Source of the DNA: Pikeienuella litoralis
GTDB lineage: Bacteria > Pseudomonadota > Alphaproteobacteria > Rhodobacterales > Rhodobacteraceae
DNA: 64,000 bases
Reading direction: 5' to 3'
Assembly (NCBI RefSeq): GCF_037646705.1
Contig: NZ_JBBHER010000006.1
Span: 186,001-250,000, forward strand
This document shows positions 24,316-33,508 of this stretch, piece after piece (positions within the stretch are counted from its first letter, which is position 1; each line of letters begins with the position of its first letter). The notes under the pieces are model-generated. The model had not been told where the DNA came from. It was given only the letters and a program-made list of their open reading frames with translations, and made no database searches. The position numbers and the translations under genes were made by a program.

Positions 24316-25707
24316 TCACTGCGCCAGTCGGCCGGGCAGCGCGTTGGTCCAGCCCGAGATCGTGCCCGCGCCGAGGCACACCACCATATCCCCCGGCTGG
24401 GCGTGCGCGCGGACGAACGCCTCCATCCCCGGCTCATCGTCGACCGCATGCGCCGACCGATGGCCGTGCGCGCGGAGCCCCTCGACCAGCGCCTCGCGGT
24501 CGGCGCCTTCGATCGGCGCCTCGCCGGCCGCGTAGACATTCATGATTCCGACGATATCCGCGTCGTTGAACGCGCCGCAGAACTCCTCGAACAGATCCGC
24601 CAGCCTCGAATACCGATGCGGCTGATGGATCGCGATCAGGCGCCCGGTCGTCGCCGCCCGCGCCGCCTTCAGCACCGCCTCGATCTCCACCGGATGATGG
24701 CCGTAATCGTCGATGATCGCCGCGCCGTTCCATTCACCGGCGCGGGTGAAGCGCCGGCTGACGCCGCCAAACGCCTCCAGCGCCGCGCGGATCTCGGCTT
24801 CGGAGACGCCAAGCTCCCGGGCGACCGCGATCGCCGCCAGCGCGTTGGAGACGTTATGTTCGCCGGGCATCGGCAGGGTCAGCCCGTCGTAACGCTCGCC
24901 GCTTCGGAAGACGACGTCGAACTTCGTTCGGCCTCCCTCGTAGCGGATCGCCTCGCCGCGAATATCGGCCTGCCGGGAGAAGCCGTAGGTCACCACCCGC
25001 CGGTCGTCGGTCAGGCCGACGAGGCGCTGCACTTCCGGATGGTCGATGCAGCAGACCGCCAGCCCGTAGAACGGCACGTTGGAGACAAAGGCGAGAAACG
25101 CGGCGCGCAGCGCGTCGAAATCGCCGTAGTGGTCCATATGCTCAGGGTCGATATTGGTGACGACGGCGATGGTCGCCGGCAGCTTCACGAAGGTGCCGTC
25201 GCTCTCATCCGCCTCGACCACCATCCAGTCGCCGGCGCCGGGCCGGGCGTTGGAGCCGTAGCTCTGGATGATTCCGCCGTTGATCACGGTCGGGTCGAAC
25301 CCGCCGCCATCCAGCAGGGCGGCGACCATGGAGGTCGTCGTCGTCTTTCCGTGCGTGCCGGCGACCGCGACATTGGAGCGAAGCCGCATCAACTCGGCCA
25401 GCATCTCCGCCCGGCGGACGACCGGCAGGGATGCGGCGCGCGCCGCGTCCAGCTCCGGATTGCCGGGCTTGATCGCCGAGGAGATGACGACGACCTCCGC
25501 GCCCGCGATGTTCTCCGCGCTCTGGCCGATGAAGATCCGCGCGCCCATCGCCGCCAGCCGGTCGGTGATCGGGCTCGTCCTCAGATCGGAGCCCTGAACA
25601 TGGTAGCCGAGGTTGAGCAGCACTTCGGCGATCCCGGACATGCCGATGCCGCCGATGCCGACGAAATGGATCAGCCCGATATCGAGCGGCAGAGCGGTGG
25701 TCATCAT
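24316..25707 (-). CDS. murC: UDP-N-acetylmuramate--L-alanine ligase MurC
   Basis: A 463-residue Mur ligase. It has an N-terminal UDP-binding Rossmann domain (FVGIGGIGMSGIAE), ATP P-loop AVAGTHGKTTTTSM, carbamylated-Lys and metal motifs (VEADESDGTF, NIDPEHMDHYG), and a C-terminal domain with DDYGHHPVEIEA and HQPHRYSRL. Adds the first amino acid of the stem peptide. Overlaps murG by 4 nt. Confidence 0.97.
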   Translation of the reverse strand: MMTTALPLDIGLIHFVGIGGIGMSGIAEVLLNLGYHVQGSDLRTSPITDRLAAMGARIFIGQSAENIAGAEVVVISSAIKPGNPELDAARAASLPVVRRAEMLAELMRLRSNVAVAGTHGKTTTTSMVAALLDGGGFDPTVINGGIIQSYGSNARPGAGDWMVVEADESDGTFVKLPATIAVVTNIDPEHMDHYGDFDALRAAFLAFVSNVPFYGLAVCCIDHPEVQRLVGLTDDRRVVTYGFSRQADIRGEAIRYEGGRTKFDVVFRSGERYDGLTLPMPGEHNVSNALAAIAVARELGVSEAEIRAALEAFGGVSRRFTRAGEWNGAAIIDDYGHHPVEIEAVLKAARAATTGRLIAIHQPHRYSRLADLFEEFCGAFNDADIVGIMNVYAAGEAPIEGADREALVEGLRAHGHRSAHAVDDEPGMEAFVRAHAQPGDMVVCLGAGTISGWTNALPGRLAQ

Positions 25708-26828
25708 TTTACAGATTTTCCTTTTCCAAGGCGTTCGACCAGATCGGCGAGCCGCGCGGCCCCGTCGGCGCGTCCGGCGCCGCGCGCCGCGGCGGCCATC
25801 TCCGCCGCCCGGTCCGGCGCGCCGAGAACCGCGCGGATGTGCCCCGCCAGCGCCGCCCCCGTCAACCCCGCCTCGGGCGCGAAGATCGCCGCGCCGGCCG
25901 CCGCCAGCGGCCGCGCGTTCGCGCTCTGATGATCGTCCATCGCGGAGGGGTAAGGAACGAGGATAGAAGGCCGGCCGATCGCCGCGAGCTCGGCCACGGT
26001 CGACGCGCCGGCGCGGCTGATCACGAGATGCGCCGCCGCGATCCGGGCCGGCATGTCGGTGAAAAACTCCGCGATCTCCGCTTCGATCCCGAGATCGCGG
26101 TAGGCGGCGACGAGGCCCGCCGCCTCCGCCGGGCGGGCCTGCTGCGTGACCCGCAGCCGCGCGCGAAGCAGGACCGGCAACGCCGCCGCCGCCTCCGGCG
26201 CCAGCCGCGCGAAAACCGACGCCCCCTGGCTGCCGCCGAAAATCAGCAGGTTCACTTCGCCTTCCGGCCCCGGCGGAGCGTAAGGGACGGCCATCGCCGC
26301 GCGCGCCGCGGCCCGCACCGGGTTCCCGATCTCGAGAAGCCGCGCGCCTTTCGGCGCGTTCGACGGGAGAGAGACGCCGCAGGCGACCGCATCGACCCGA
26401 CGTGCGAAAAGCCGGTTCACCCGGCCCAGAACGCCGTTTTGCTCATGGATCAGCACGGGCGTCCGCCGCCAGAGACCGGCGACGAGCGCCGGCACGGCGG
26501 GATAACCGCCAAACCCGGCGATGACGGCCGGTGGGTCCGCCGCGAACCAGCGCAGGGCCTCCAGGACGCCTTTCGCGATTCGGAACGGCGCGGCGACCCT
26601 GGCCAGAGCGCCGCCCCGCGAGAAGGTCGCGGCCGCAAGCGCGCGCCGCGTCACCTCCTTCGGAAAGCCGCCCGCATACCGGAGGCCGCGCGCATCGGTC
26701 GAGAGCGCGACGCGCCAGCCGCGCGACAGCATCTCCTCCGCCAGCGCCTGCGCCGGAAACATATGCCCGCCAGTGCCGCCCGCCGCGATGACGAGAAGCG
26801 GCGGCGCATCCCTCGCCGGCTCGGTCAT
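25704..26828 (-). CDS. murG: Lipid II glycosyltransferase MurG
   Basis: A 374-residue GT28 enzyme transferring GlcNAc from UDP-GlcNAc to lipid I at the inner face of the membrane. Motifs: AAGGTGGHMFPA, GFGGYPAVPA, HEQNGVLGRVNRL and the C-terminal donor site SRAGASTVAELAAIGRPSILVPYPSAMDDHQ. The ATG at 26828 overlaps the ftsW stop by 4 nt. Confidence 0.97.
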   Translation of the reverse strand: MTEPARDAPPLLVIAAGGTGGHMFPAQALAEEMLSRGWRVALSTDARGLRYAGGFPKEVTRRALAAATFSRGGALARVAAPFRIAKGVLEALRWFAADPPAVIAGFGGYPAVPALVAGLWRRTPVLIHEQNGVLGRVNRLFARRVDAVACGVSLPSNAPKGARLLEIGNPVRAAARAAMAVPYAPPGPEGEVNLLIFGGSQGASVFARLAPEAAAALPVLLRARLRVTQQARPAEAAGLVAAYRDLGIEAEIAEFFTDMPARIAAAHLVISRAGASTVAELAAIGRPSILVPYPSAMDDHQSANARPLAAAGAAIFAPEAGLTGAALAGHIRAVLGAPDRAAEMAAAARGAGRADGAARLADLVERLGKGKSVK

Positions 26829-27988
26829 CGGCCGGCGCCGATCCTGTCGGTGACATGATCTTGCGGCCGGTCCCGCGTCAGGGCCAGCATCAAGCCCATC
26901 GCCAGACCCGACGCCAACATCGAGGAGCCGCCATAGGAGATGAAGGGCAGCGTCATCCCCTTCGCCGGCAACAGCGTGAAGGTGACGCCGATGTTTATGA
27001 ACGCCTGCAGACCGAACATCACCGCCAGCCCGGAGGCCGCGACCCGCGCGAACGCATCCTTTTCCCGCATCATCCGCCGGAGCGCGCGGAGCGTGACGAA
27101 GAGAAAGAGCCCGATGATGACGAGGCAGAAGGCGAGCCCGTATTCCTCCGCCGCCACGGCCATCACGAAATCGGTATGGGCGTCCGGCAGCGACCATTTC
27201 ACCGACCCCTCGCCCGCGCCGACCCCGAACAGGCCGCCCTTCAGGATCGCGTTGGTCGCGTAGCCGATCTGGCTGGTCGGATCGATGTCGGCGGCCCAGA
27301 AATCATTGATCCGGCTCGCGACATATTCAAAATTCGTATAGGCGAACCAGATCAGGCCGACGCCGCAGCCGACCAGCCCCACCATCAGCCAGATCGGCGC
27401 GCCCCAGACGAAGAACATCGCGCCCCACGAGGCGACCACCAGCAGCGCCTGGCCGAAATCCGGCTGAATGGCCAGCGCGCCGATCACCGCCACGGTGATG
27501 AGGAAGGAGAGCGAGACCCCCGGCGGCCCCATCGGCCGAAGCGACGCCGCCATCATCCAGCCGGTCAGAACCGCCAGACCCGGCTTCAGAAACTCGGACG
27601 GCTGCACGGAAAGGCCGAACGAGTACCAGCGGACCGCGCCCTTGCCGAAGTCGGTGCCGAAGAGCGGCAGAAGCGCCACCGCCGCGAAGGCGAGCAGGAA
27701 AAGCCGCACGCCGTTCCGCCGGACCTGATCCGGCGACAGCACCGACAGCGCCAGCATCAGCCCCACGGCCATCGCCGCGAACACCGCGTGCCGGGTGACG
27801 AAGTAAAACTGCGGCAGACCATTCTTCTCCGCCAACGGCACCGACGCGGCGAAACTGATCAGCAACCCGACAAGGACCAGCAGGATCAGCGCGAGGAGCG
27901 AAAGCTTGTCGATCGTCCGCCACCAGCGGCCGAGAATGGAAGGATCGACGAAACTCTCCGGCGCCGCGCGGAACGCAAAATCGGTCAT
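26825..27988 (-). CDS. ftsW: Septal glycosyltransferase FtsW (SEDS family)
   Basis: A 387-residue polytopic SEDS peptidoglycan polymerase of the divisome. About ten transmembrane helices. Signature segments include GAVRWYSFGLSVQPSEFLKPGLAV and the C-terminal KGMTLPFISYGGSSML. It works with the transpeptidase FtsI, encoded upstream in the cluster. The ATG at 27988 overlaps murD by 4 nt. Confidence 0.96.
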   Translation of the reverse strand: MTDFAFRAAPESFVDPSILGRWWRTIDKLSLLALILLVLVGLLISFAASVPLAEKNGLPQFYFVTRHAVFAAMAVGLMLALSVLSPDQVRRNGVRLFLLAFAAVALLPLFGTDFGKGAVRWYSFGLSVQPSEFLKPGLAVLTGWMMAASLRPMGPPGVSLSFLITVAVIGALAIQPDFGQALLVVASWGAMFFVWGAPIWLMVGLVGCGVGLIWFAYTNFEYVASRINDFWAADIDPTSQIGYATNAILKGGLFGVGAGEGSVKWSLPDAHTDFVMAVAAEEYGLAFCLVIIGLFLFVTLRALRRMMREKDAFARVAASGLAVMFGLQAFINIGVTFTLLPAKGMTLPFISYGGSSMLASGLAMGLMLALTRDRPQDHVTDRIGAGR

Positions 27989-29382
27989 CCCCGCCCTCCG
28001 ATGATGCGCCGCGCCGCCTCGCGGAAGGCGTCGCCGCGCGCTTCGAAACTGCTGAACTGATCGAAACTGGCGCACGCGGGAGAGAGCAGAACGACATCCC
28101 CCGACTCCGCCTCCGCCGCGGCGCGGGTGAGCGCCGTCTGAAGGTCGCCGCACGTCTCATGCGGCGCGTCGCCGAGCGTCGCCGCGAACTCCGCCGCCGC
28201 CGCCCCGATCAGGTAGGTCTTCACGATACGCGGAAACAGCGGCGCAAGCGGCTCGATCCCGCCAGCCTTGGCGACGCCGCCGGCGATCCAGCGGATCCGC
28301 TCATAGGTCGAAAGCGCCTTTTCCGCCGCATCGGCGTTGGTCGCCTTCGAATCGTTCACGAAGGTCACGCCGTTCGCCGCGCCCACGGCCTCCATCCGAT
28401 GCGGCAGGCCGGCGAAGGTCGGCAGCGCCGCCGCGATCGTCTTCGGCCCGAGCCCGAGCGCCCGGCAGGCCGCCCATGCGGCGCAGGCGTTCTGATGATT
28501 GTGGCGCCCCTGAAGCGCCGGCGCTGCGCGCATGTCGAACGCGGCGGCCTGTTTTTCCTTGCCCCATTCGGTCAGGTGGCTCTTGTTCATGAAGACGGAG
28601 CCCACCTCCCCCCGAAGCCGCGCCGCCGCCGAGATGCGAACCACCCGCGCGCCGTCCGCCGCCGGATCGCGCGTCGCCGCCGCCAGAAAGCGGCCGTGCG
28701 GATCGTCGACGCCGATCACCGAGACATCCGGCGCGCCGAGCTCGAAGAGCCGCCGCTTCGCCGCGAAATACCCGCCGAGCCCGCCATGACGATCCAGATG
28801 ATCGGGCGAAAGATTGAGAAAAACGGCGACATCCGGCGCCAGAACCCGCGCGAGATCGAGCTGATAGGAGGAGAGTTCGAGCACCACCGCCTCGCCATCC
28901 GCCGGCGGATCGAGATCGAGAACCGCGCGGCCGATATTGCCGCCCATCTGCCTTGGCCGGCCGGCGGCGCCGAGAATATGGTCGATCAGCGCCGTCGTCG
29001 TCGATTTGCCGTTGGAGCCGGTGACCGCGACCACCTTCACCTCCGCCCCCGACATCCGGACCGCGCGAAAGAAGAGCGAGATATCGTTGTCCACCAGCGC
29101 GCCGGCCGCCGAAGCCGCCGCGACCGCCGGATGCGGCGCCGGATAGAGATGCGGCGCGCCCGGCGAGACGACGAGCAGCGACGTCTCGCGCCAGGCGTCG
29201 GCGCGGGTCAGATCCTCGATGGTGAAGCCGGCCGAGGCGGCCGCGTCCCGGGCCGGGGCGCCGTCATCCCAGCAGATCGGCTGCGCGCCGCCCGCGCTCA
29301 ACGCCCGCGCGGCCGCGAGGCCGGACCTTCCGAGCCCGAGCACGCCGACGCGCCGCCCTTCATATCCGCGTACCGCGATCAT
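27985..29382 (-). CDS. murD: UDP-MurNAc-L-Ala--D-Glu ligase MurD
   Basis: A 465-residue Mur ligase adding D-glutamate. N-terminal VLGLGRSGLAAARALS, ATP site AVTGSNGKSTTTALI, FLNLSPDHLDRHGG, and the C-terminal VNDSKATNADAAEKAL with the late SPACASFDQFSSFEARGDAF. A 94-bp gap (containing a small GGGGC/GCCCC hairpin) separates it from mraY, the largest break in the upper half of the cluster. Confidence 0.96.
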   Translation of the reverse strand: MIAVRGYEGRRVGVLGLGRSGLAAARALSAGGAQPICWDDGAPARDAAASAGFTIEDLTRADAWRETSLLVVSPGAPHLYPAPHPAVAAASAAGALVDNDISLFFRAVRMSGAEVKVVAVTGSNGKSTTTALIDHILGAAGRPRQMGGNIGRAVLDLDPPADGEAVVLELSSYQLDLARVLAPDVAVFLNLSPDHLDRHGGLGGYFAAKRRLFELGAPDVSVIGVDDPHGRFLAAATRDPAADGARVVRISAAARLRGEVGSVFMNKSHLTEWGKEKQAAAFDMRAAPALQGRHNHQNACAAWAACRALGLGPKTIAAALPTFAGLPHRMEAVGAANGVTFVNDSKATNADAAEKALSTYERIRWIAGGVAKAGGIEPLAPLFPRIVKTYLIGAAAAEFAATLGDAPHETCGDLQTALTRAAAEAESGDVVLLSPACASFDQFSSFEARGDAFREAARRIIGGRG

Positions 29383-29476
29383 GCGCGCGCCCTCTCCATC
29401 GCCGGGGCGAGAGCCCCGCTCCTTCGCCGGTCGAGCGGCGCCGCGGCGCTTTCGGATGCCGTCATCGCCCGCGCTC

Positions 29477-30565
29477 CTATCTCAGTTTCAGCGAAGCGAG
29501 CCCGATCAGCGCGAGGATCACCGCGATGATCCAGAACCGGATCACCACCGTCGGCTCGCGCCAGCCCTTCTGCTCGAAATGATGGTGGATCGGCGCCATC
29601 CGGAAGACCCGCTTGCCGGTCAGCTTGAAGCTCGCCACCTGCACGATGACGCTGACGGCCTCCAGCACGAAAAGCCCGCCGATCACCGCCCAGACGATTT
29701 CATGCTTCACCGCGACCGCGATCGCGCCGAGCGCGCCGCCGAGCGCGAGGCTGCCGGTGTCGCCCATGAACACCATCGCCGGCGGCGCGTTATACCAGAG
29801 AAAGCCGAGCCCGGCCCCGATCAGCGCCGCGGCGAAGACGGTGATCTCCCCCGTTCCCGGCACATAATGAAGCTGGAGATACTCGGTGAAGTCGGTCCGC
29901 CCCACGACATAGGCGATGACGCCGAGCGAGCCCGCCGCGATCATCACCGGCATGATCGCCAATCCGTCGAGCCCGTCGGTCAGGTTCACGGCGTTGGCCG
30001 AACCGACGATCACCAGCATCGCAAACGGGAAGAAGACGAACCCGAGCGGAATCAGCATCTCCTTCAGCACCGGCATGGCGAGCTGGGTCTGCAGCGCCTC
30101 CGGTTGAAGCCAGGTCGCCCACACCGCGGCGATTGCGGCGATGACGAACCCGATCAGCAGCCGGATCTTGCCGGAGAACCCCCGATGGCTGTGTTTCGTC
30201 ACCTTCTGATAATCGTCGATGAACCCGATCGCCCCGAACCCGAGCGTGACGAACATGACCAACAGCACGAAACCGTTGTCCATCCGCCCCCAAAGCAGCA
30301 TGGAGACGATGATCGCGGCGAGGATCATCATTCCGCCCATGGTCGGCGTTCCCGCCTTTTCCAGAATATGGCTCGCCGGCCCGTCCTCGCGGATCGGCTG
30401 GCCCGCGCCCTGCATCCGGCGCAGCCGGTTGATGATCGGCCGCCCGAACAGGAAGCCGAACAGCAGCGCGGTGAAAAACGCGCCGCCGGCCCGGAACGTG
30501 ATGTAGCGGAAGAGGTTGAAAAGATCCCCCCCCTTCGAAAGCGGGGTCAGGAGTTCATAAAGCAT
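29477..30565 (-). CDS. mraY: Phospho-MurNAc-pentapeptide transferase MraY
   Basis: A 362-residue membrane enzyme with ten helices that makes lipid I from UDP-MurNAc-pentapeptide and undecaprenyl phosphate. Catalytic aspartates sit in FIDDYQKV and NLTDGLDGLA; FMGDTGSLALGG and the HIHHHFE-type motif (APIHHHFEQKGW) are present. The ATG at 30565 is 1 bp past the murF stop. Confidence 0.97.
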   Translation of the reverse strand: MLYELLTPLSKGGDLFNLFRYITFRAGGAFFTALLFGFLFGRPIINRLRRMQGAGQPIREDGPASHILEKAGTPTMGGMMILAAIIVSMLLWGRMDNGFVLLVMFVTLGFGAIGFIDDYQKVTKHSHRGFSGKIRLLIGFVIAAIAAVWATWLQPEALQTQLAMPVLKEMLIPLGFVFFPFAMLVIVGSANAVNLTDGLDGLAIMPVMIAAGSLGVIAYVVGRTDFTEYLQLHYVPGTGEITVFAAALIGAGLGFLWYNAPPAMVFMGDTGSLALGGALGAIAVAVKHEIVWAVIGGLFVLEAVSVIVQVASFKLTGKRVFRMAPIHHHFEQKGWREPTVVIRFWIIAVILALIGLASLKLR

Positions 30566-30566
30566 C

Positions 30567-32018
30567 TCAGCCCTCCCCGTGATCGGGCCGCGCATGGCCG
30601 ATCCGGCGTATCGCCGCGACCACCGGCGCCATGTTCGCGCCGAGCGATCCCTTGACCATCGCCACGTCCCCCGCGTCCAGCTTGCGCCCCGCGACCGCCG
30701 CCAGCTCTTCGCTGGTGGCGAACCATTTGCCGCGCCGCTCCACCGGGAGCGCCTCATGGAGCGCCCGCATCAGCGCTCCGCATGTGTGGACCACGTCCAC
30801 CTCCTCCATCTCCCGCGCCTCCGCTAGGGCCGCGTGCATCGCCTCTCCCTTCGGCCCGAGCTCCAGCATGTCGCCGAGAAAGGCGACCCGCCGCCCCCGA
30901 TCGATCCGGCCGACATGGTCTTCGGGCTTCGCCGCCGACAAGACCGCCAGCGCCGCGCGCATCGAGACCGGGTTGGCGTTGTAGCTTTCGTCGATCAGCG
31001 TGACCGCGCCGTCGACGCCGCTGTCGCCGATCTCGATCCGCCAGCGGGAGCCGCGCCCCTCCGGCGGCGTCCATCGGCCGAGCGCCAGCGCGGCGCGGGC
31101 GATATCCGCGCCCGCCGCATCCGCCGCCGCCAGCGCGGCCAGCGCGTTCAGCGCGAGATGCCGGCCCGGCGCGCCGACCTTGAACATCAGCGGGCGGCCG
31201 CGGAGCGTGGCTTTCACCACCGTCGCGCGCGTGGCGAGGCGCAGGCTTTCGAGGCGGGCGCCGCCCTCGGCCTCTTCTCCGGCGCCGAAGGGGACGACCT
31301 GAAGCCCCCGTTCCCGCGCCGCCGCGGCCAGCCTGGCGAAATGCGCGTTGTCCGCGTTCAGCACCGCGACGCCGCCCGGCGCCATTCCCTCGAAGATCTC
31401 CGCCTTGGCGTCGGCGATGGCTTCGACGCCGTCGAACGCCTCAAGATGCACCGCCTCGACCGTGGTGATGATCGCGACATCGGGCCGCGCCAGCCGGGAG
31501 AGCGGCGCGATCTCCCCCGGATGGTTCATGCCCAACTCGACCGCCGCGAACATGACGCCGGCCGGCATCCGCGCCAGCGTCAGCGGCGCGCCCCAGTGGT
31601 TGTTGAAGCTCTTTTCCGCCGCGTGGGTCGGGCCGCTCGCGCCGAGAGCGCAGCGCAGCATCTCCTTCACCCCGGTCTTGCCGACCGAGCCGGTGACCGC
31701 GACGACCTTCGCGCGGGTTCGCGCGCGCGCCGCGGCCGCCAGCCCGCGAAGCCCGGCGAGCGTGTCCTCCACGATCAGCAGCGGCGCGCCCGGCGGCAGC
31801 CCGTCGGGGATGCGCGAAACCATCGCCGCGCCGGCCCCGGCGTCGAGCGCCGCGCCGACGAAGTCATGGCCGTCGCGCGCATCCGCCAGCGCGACGAATA
31901 GATCGCCCCCCGAGAGCGCGCGGCTGTCGATCGAGACGCCCGAAGCGCTGAAATCCGTCGTCGCCCGACCCGAGGTCGCCGCCGCCGCCGTCTCGGCCGT
32001 CCAGAGCGCGTCCCTCAT
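30567..32018 (-). CDS. murF: UDP-MurNAc-tripeptide--D-Ala-D-Ala ligase MurF
   Basis: A 483-residue Mur ligase completing the pentapeptide. Motifs: VSIDSRALSGGDLFVAL, P-loop AVTGSVGKTGVKEM, SFNNHWGAPLTLA, ELGMNHPGEI, and LIDESYNANPVSMRAAL with FLGDMLELG. Overlaps murE by 4 nt. Confidence 0.97.
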   Translation of the reverse strand: MRDALWTAETAAAATSGRATTDFSASGVSIDSRALSGGDLFVALADARDGHDFVGAALDAGAGAAMVSRIPDGLPPGAPLLIVEDTLAGLRGLAAAARARTRAKVVAVTGSVGKTGVKEMLRCALGASGPTHAAEKSFNNHWGAPLTLARMPAGVMFAAVELGMNHPGEIAPLSRLARPDVAIITTVEAVHLEAFDGVEAIADAKAEIFEGMAPGGVAVLNADNAHFARLAAAARERGLQVVPFGAGEEAEGGARLESLRLATRATVVKATLRGRPLMFKVGAPGRHLALNALAALAAADAAGADIARAALALGRWTPPEGRGSRWRIEIGDSGVDGAVTLIDESYNANPVSMRAALAVLSAAKPEDHVGRIDRGRRVAFLGDMLELGPKGEAMHAALAEAREMEEVDVVHTCGALMRALHEALPVERRGKWFATSEELAAVAGRKLDAGDVAMVKGSLGANMAPVVAAIRRIGHARPDHGEG

Positions 32019-33508
32019 GCGGTCTCTCCCCCGTCAAGCGCCGCAACGGCGGCCCGCGCCTGCTCCGCATCGTCGAACGGGTGCGTGACGCCGCCGACGA
32101 CCTGCCCTGTCTCGTGCCCCTTTCCGGCGATCAGAAGCCGATCTTCGGGCGACAATGCGTCGACAGCGGTGAGAATCGCCTCAGCCCGATCTCCGATCTC
32201 GGTCGCGTTCGGACAGGCGGCGCAGATCGCGGCGCGGATCGCGGCCGGGTCTTCGCTCCGCGGATTGTCGTCGGTGACGAACGCCATATCCGCCCCGACG
32301 CAGGCCGCGCGCCCCATCTCCGGGCGCTTCCCCCGGTCGCGGTCGCCGCCGGCGCCGAACACCACCAGAAGCCGGCCCGGCGTATGCAGACGGAGCGCCG
32401 CGAGCGCCGTCGCGAGCCCGCCCGGCGTATGCGCGTAGTCGACATAGATCGCCGCGCCGTTGGCGCGGGTCGCGACATGCTCCATCCGGCCGCGCACTCC
32501 GGTCAGCTTCTCCATCGCGGAGAAAACGGCGGTCGGCTCCTCCCCCGCGCCGATCGTCAGAGCCGCCGCGGCCATCGCGTTCATGCCCTGAAACCCGCCG
32601 ATGAGGTTCAGCCGGACCCGATGCGCCGCCCCGCGCCATTCAAGATCGAGCGCCTGGCCGCCGGCGTCGAAGCGCGCGTCGATCAGGCGGAGCCCGCGCG
32701 CCGCCTCCCGGTCGCGCCCGAAGGGGATGATCTCCAGCAATTTCGCCGCCCGCGCCGCGGCGGGATAGACCGCATCGTCCGAGTTCAGAACCGCCGGCGC
32801 CCCCGCCGGCAGCAACTCGGAGAAAAGCCGCAGCTTCGCCCCGAGATAGGCGTCGAAATCCTTGTGATAGTCGAGATGGTCGCGGCTGAGATTGGTGAAG
32901 GCGCCGCCGGTCAGCCGCGCGCCGTCGACCCGATATTGCGCGAGCCCGTGGCTCGACGCCTCCATCGCCGCATGGGTGACGCCCGCCTCCGCCAGCTCCG
33001 CCAGCAGCCGGTGCAGCGTGATCGGATCCGGCGTCGTCATCGAGAGCGGCCGGGCCACCGCGCCCTCGACGCCGACGGTGCCGAAGCTGGCGGCCGATCG
33101 GCCGAGCGCGCAGAAGATCTGCCGCGCGAAGCTGGCGACCGAGGTCTTGCCGTTGGTCCCGGTGACCGCGAGCAGAACCTCGGGCTGCGCCCGATAGAAC
33201 GCGGCGGCGACGAGCGCGAGACGGCGGCGCGGGTTCTCGTCGATCAGGAACGGCGCCGGCCATGATCCGATATCGGCCCGCGCCCGCGCCGCGCCCTCGG
33301 CGCTGGTCAACACCGCCGCCGCGCCCATGCGGACGGCGTATTGCGCAAATTCCGCGCCGTCGAGCGCGCCTTTCAGCGCCGCGAAAAGATACCCCGGCCG
33401 CGTCTCCCGGCTGTCGGCGCAAAGCCCGAGGATCGGCGTGGCCGGGTCGGGCGCCGGCCCCCGGCAGTCGAGGTCCGCGAGGCCCAGCGAGGCGAGCGTC
33501 GCGGGCAT
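32015..33508 (-). CDS. murE: UDP-MurNAc-dipeptide--meso-DAP ligase MurE
   Basis: A 497-residue Mur ligase adding the third residue. P-loop AVTGTNGKTSVASF, SLNLSRDHLDYHKDF-type motif (FTNLSRDHLDYHKDFDAYLG) and carbamylated Lys region are present. The DNPR motif (TDDNPRSEDP) indicates meso-diaminopimelate specificity, so the organism has DAP-type peptidoglycan. Overlaps ftsI by 1 nt. Confidence 0.97.
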   Translation of the reverse strand: MPATLASLGLADLDCRGPAPDPATPILGLCADSRETRPGYLFAALKGALDGAEFAQYAVRMGAAAVLTSAEGAARARADIGSWPAPFLIDENPRRRLALVAAAFYRAQPEVLLAVTGTNGKTSVASFARQIFCALGRSAASFGTVGVEGAVARPLSMTTPDPITLHRLLAELAEAGVTHAAMEASSHGLAQYRVDGARLTGGAFTNLSRDHLDYHKDFDAYLGAKLRLFSELLPAGAPAVLNSDDAVYPAAARAAKLLEIIPFGRDREAARGLRLIDARFDAGGQALDLEWRGAAHRVRLNLIGGFQGMNAMAAAALTIGAGEEPTAVFSAMEKLTGVRGRMEHVATRANGAAIYVDYAHTPGGLATALAALRLHTPGRLLVVFGAGGDRDRGKRPEMGRAACVGADMAFVTDDNPRSEDPAAIRAAICAACPNATEIGDRAEAILTAVDALSPEDRLLIAGKGHETGQVVGGVTHPFDDAEQARAAVAALDGGETA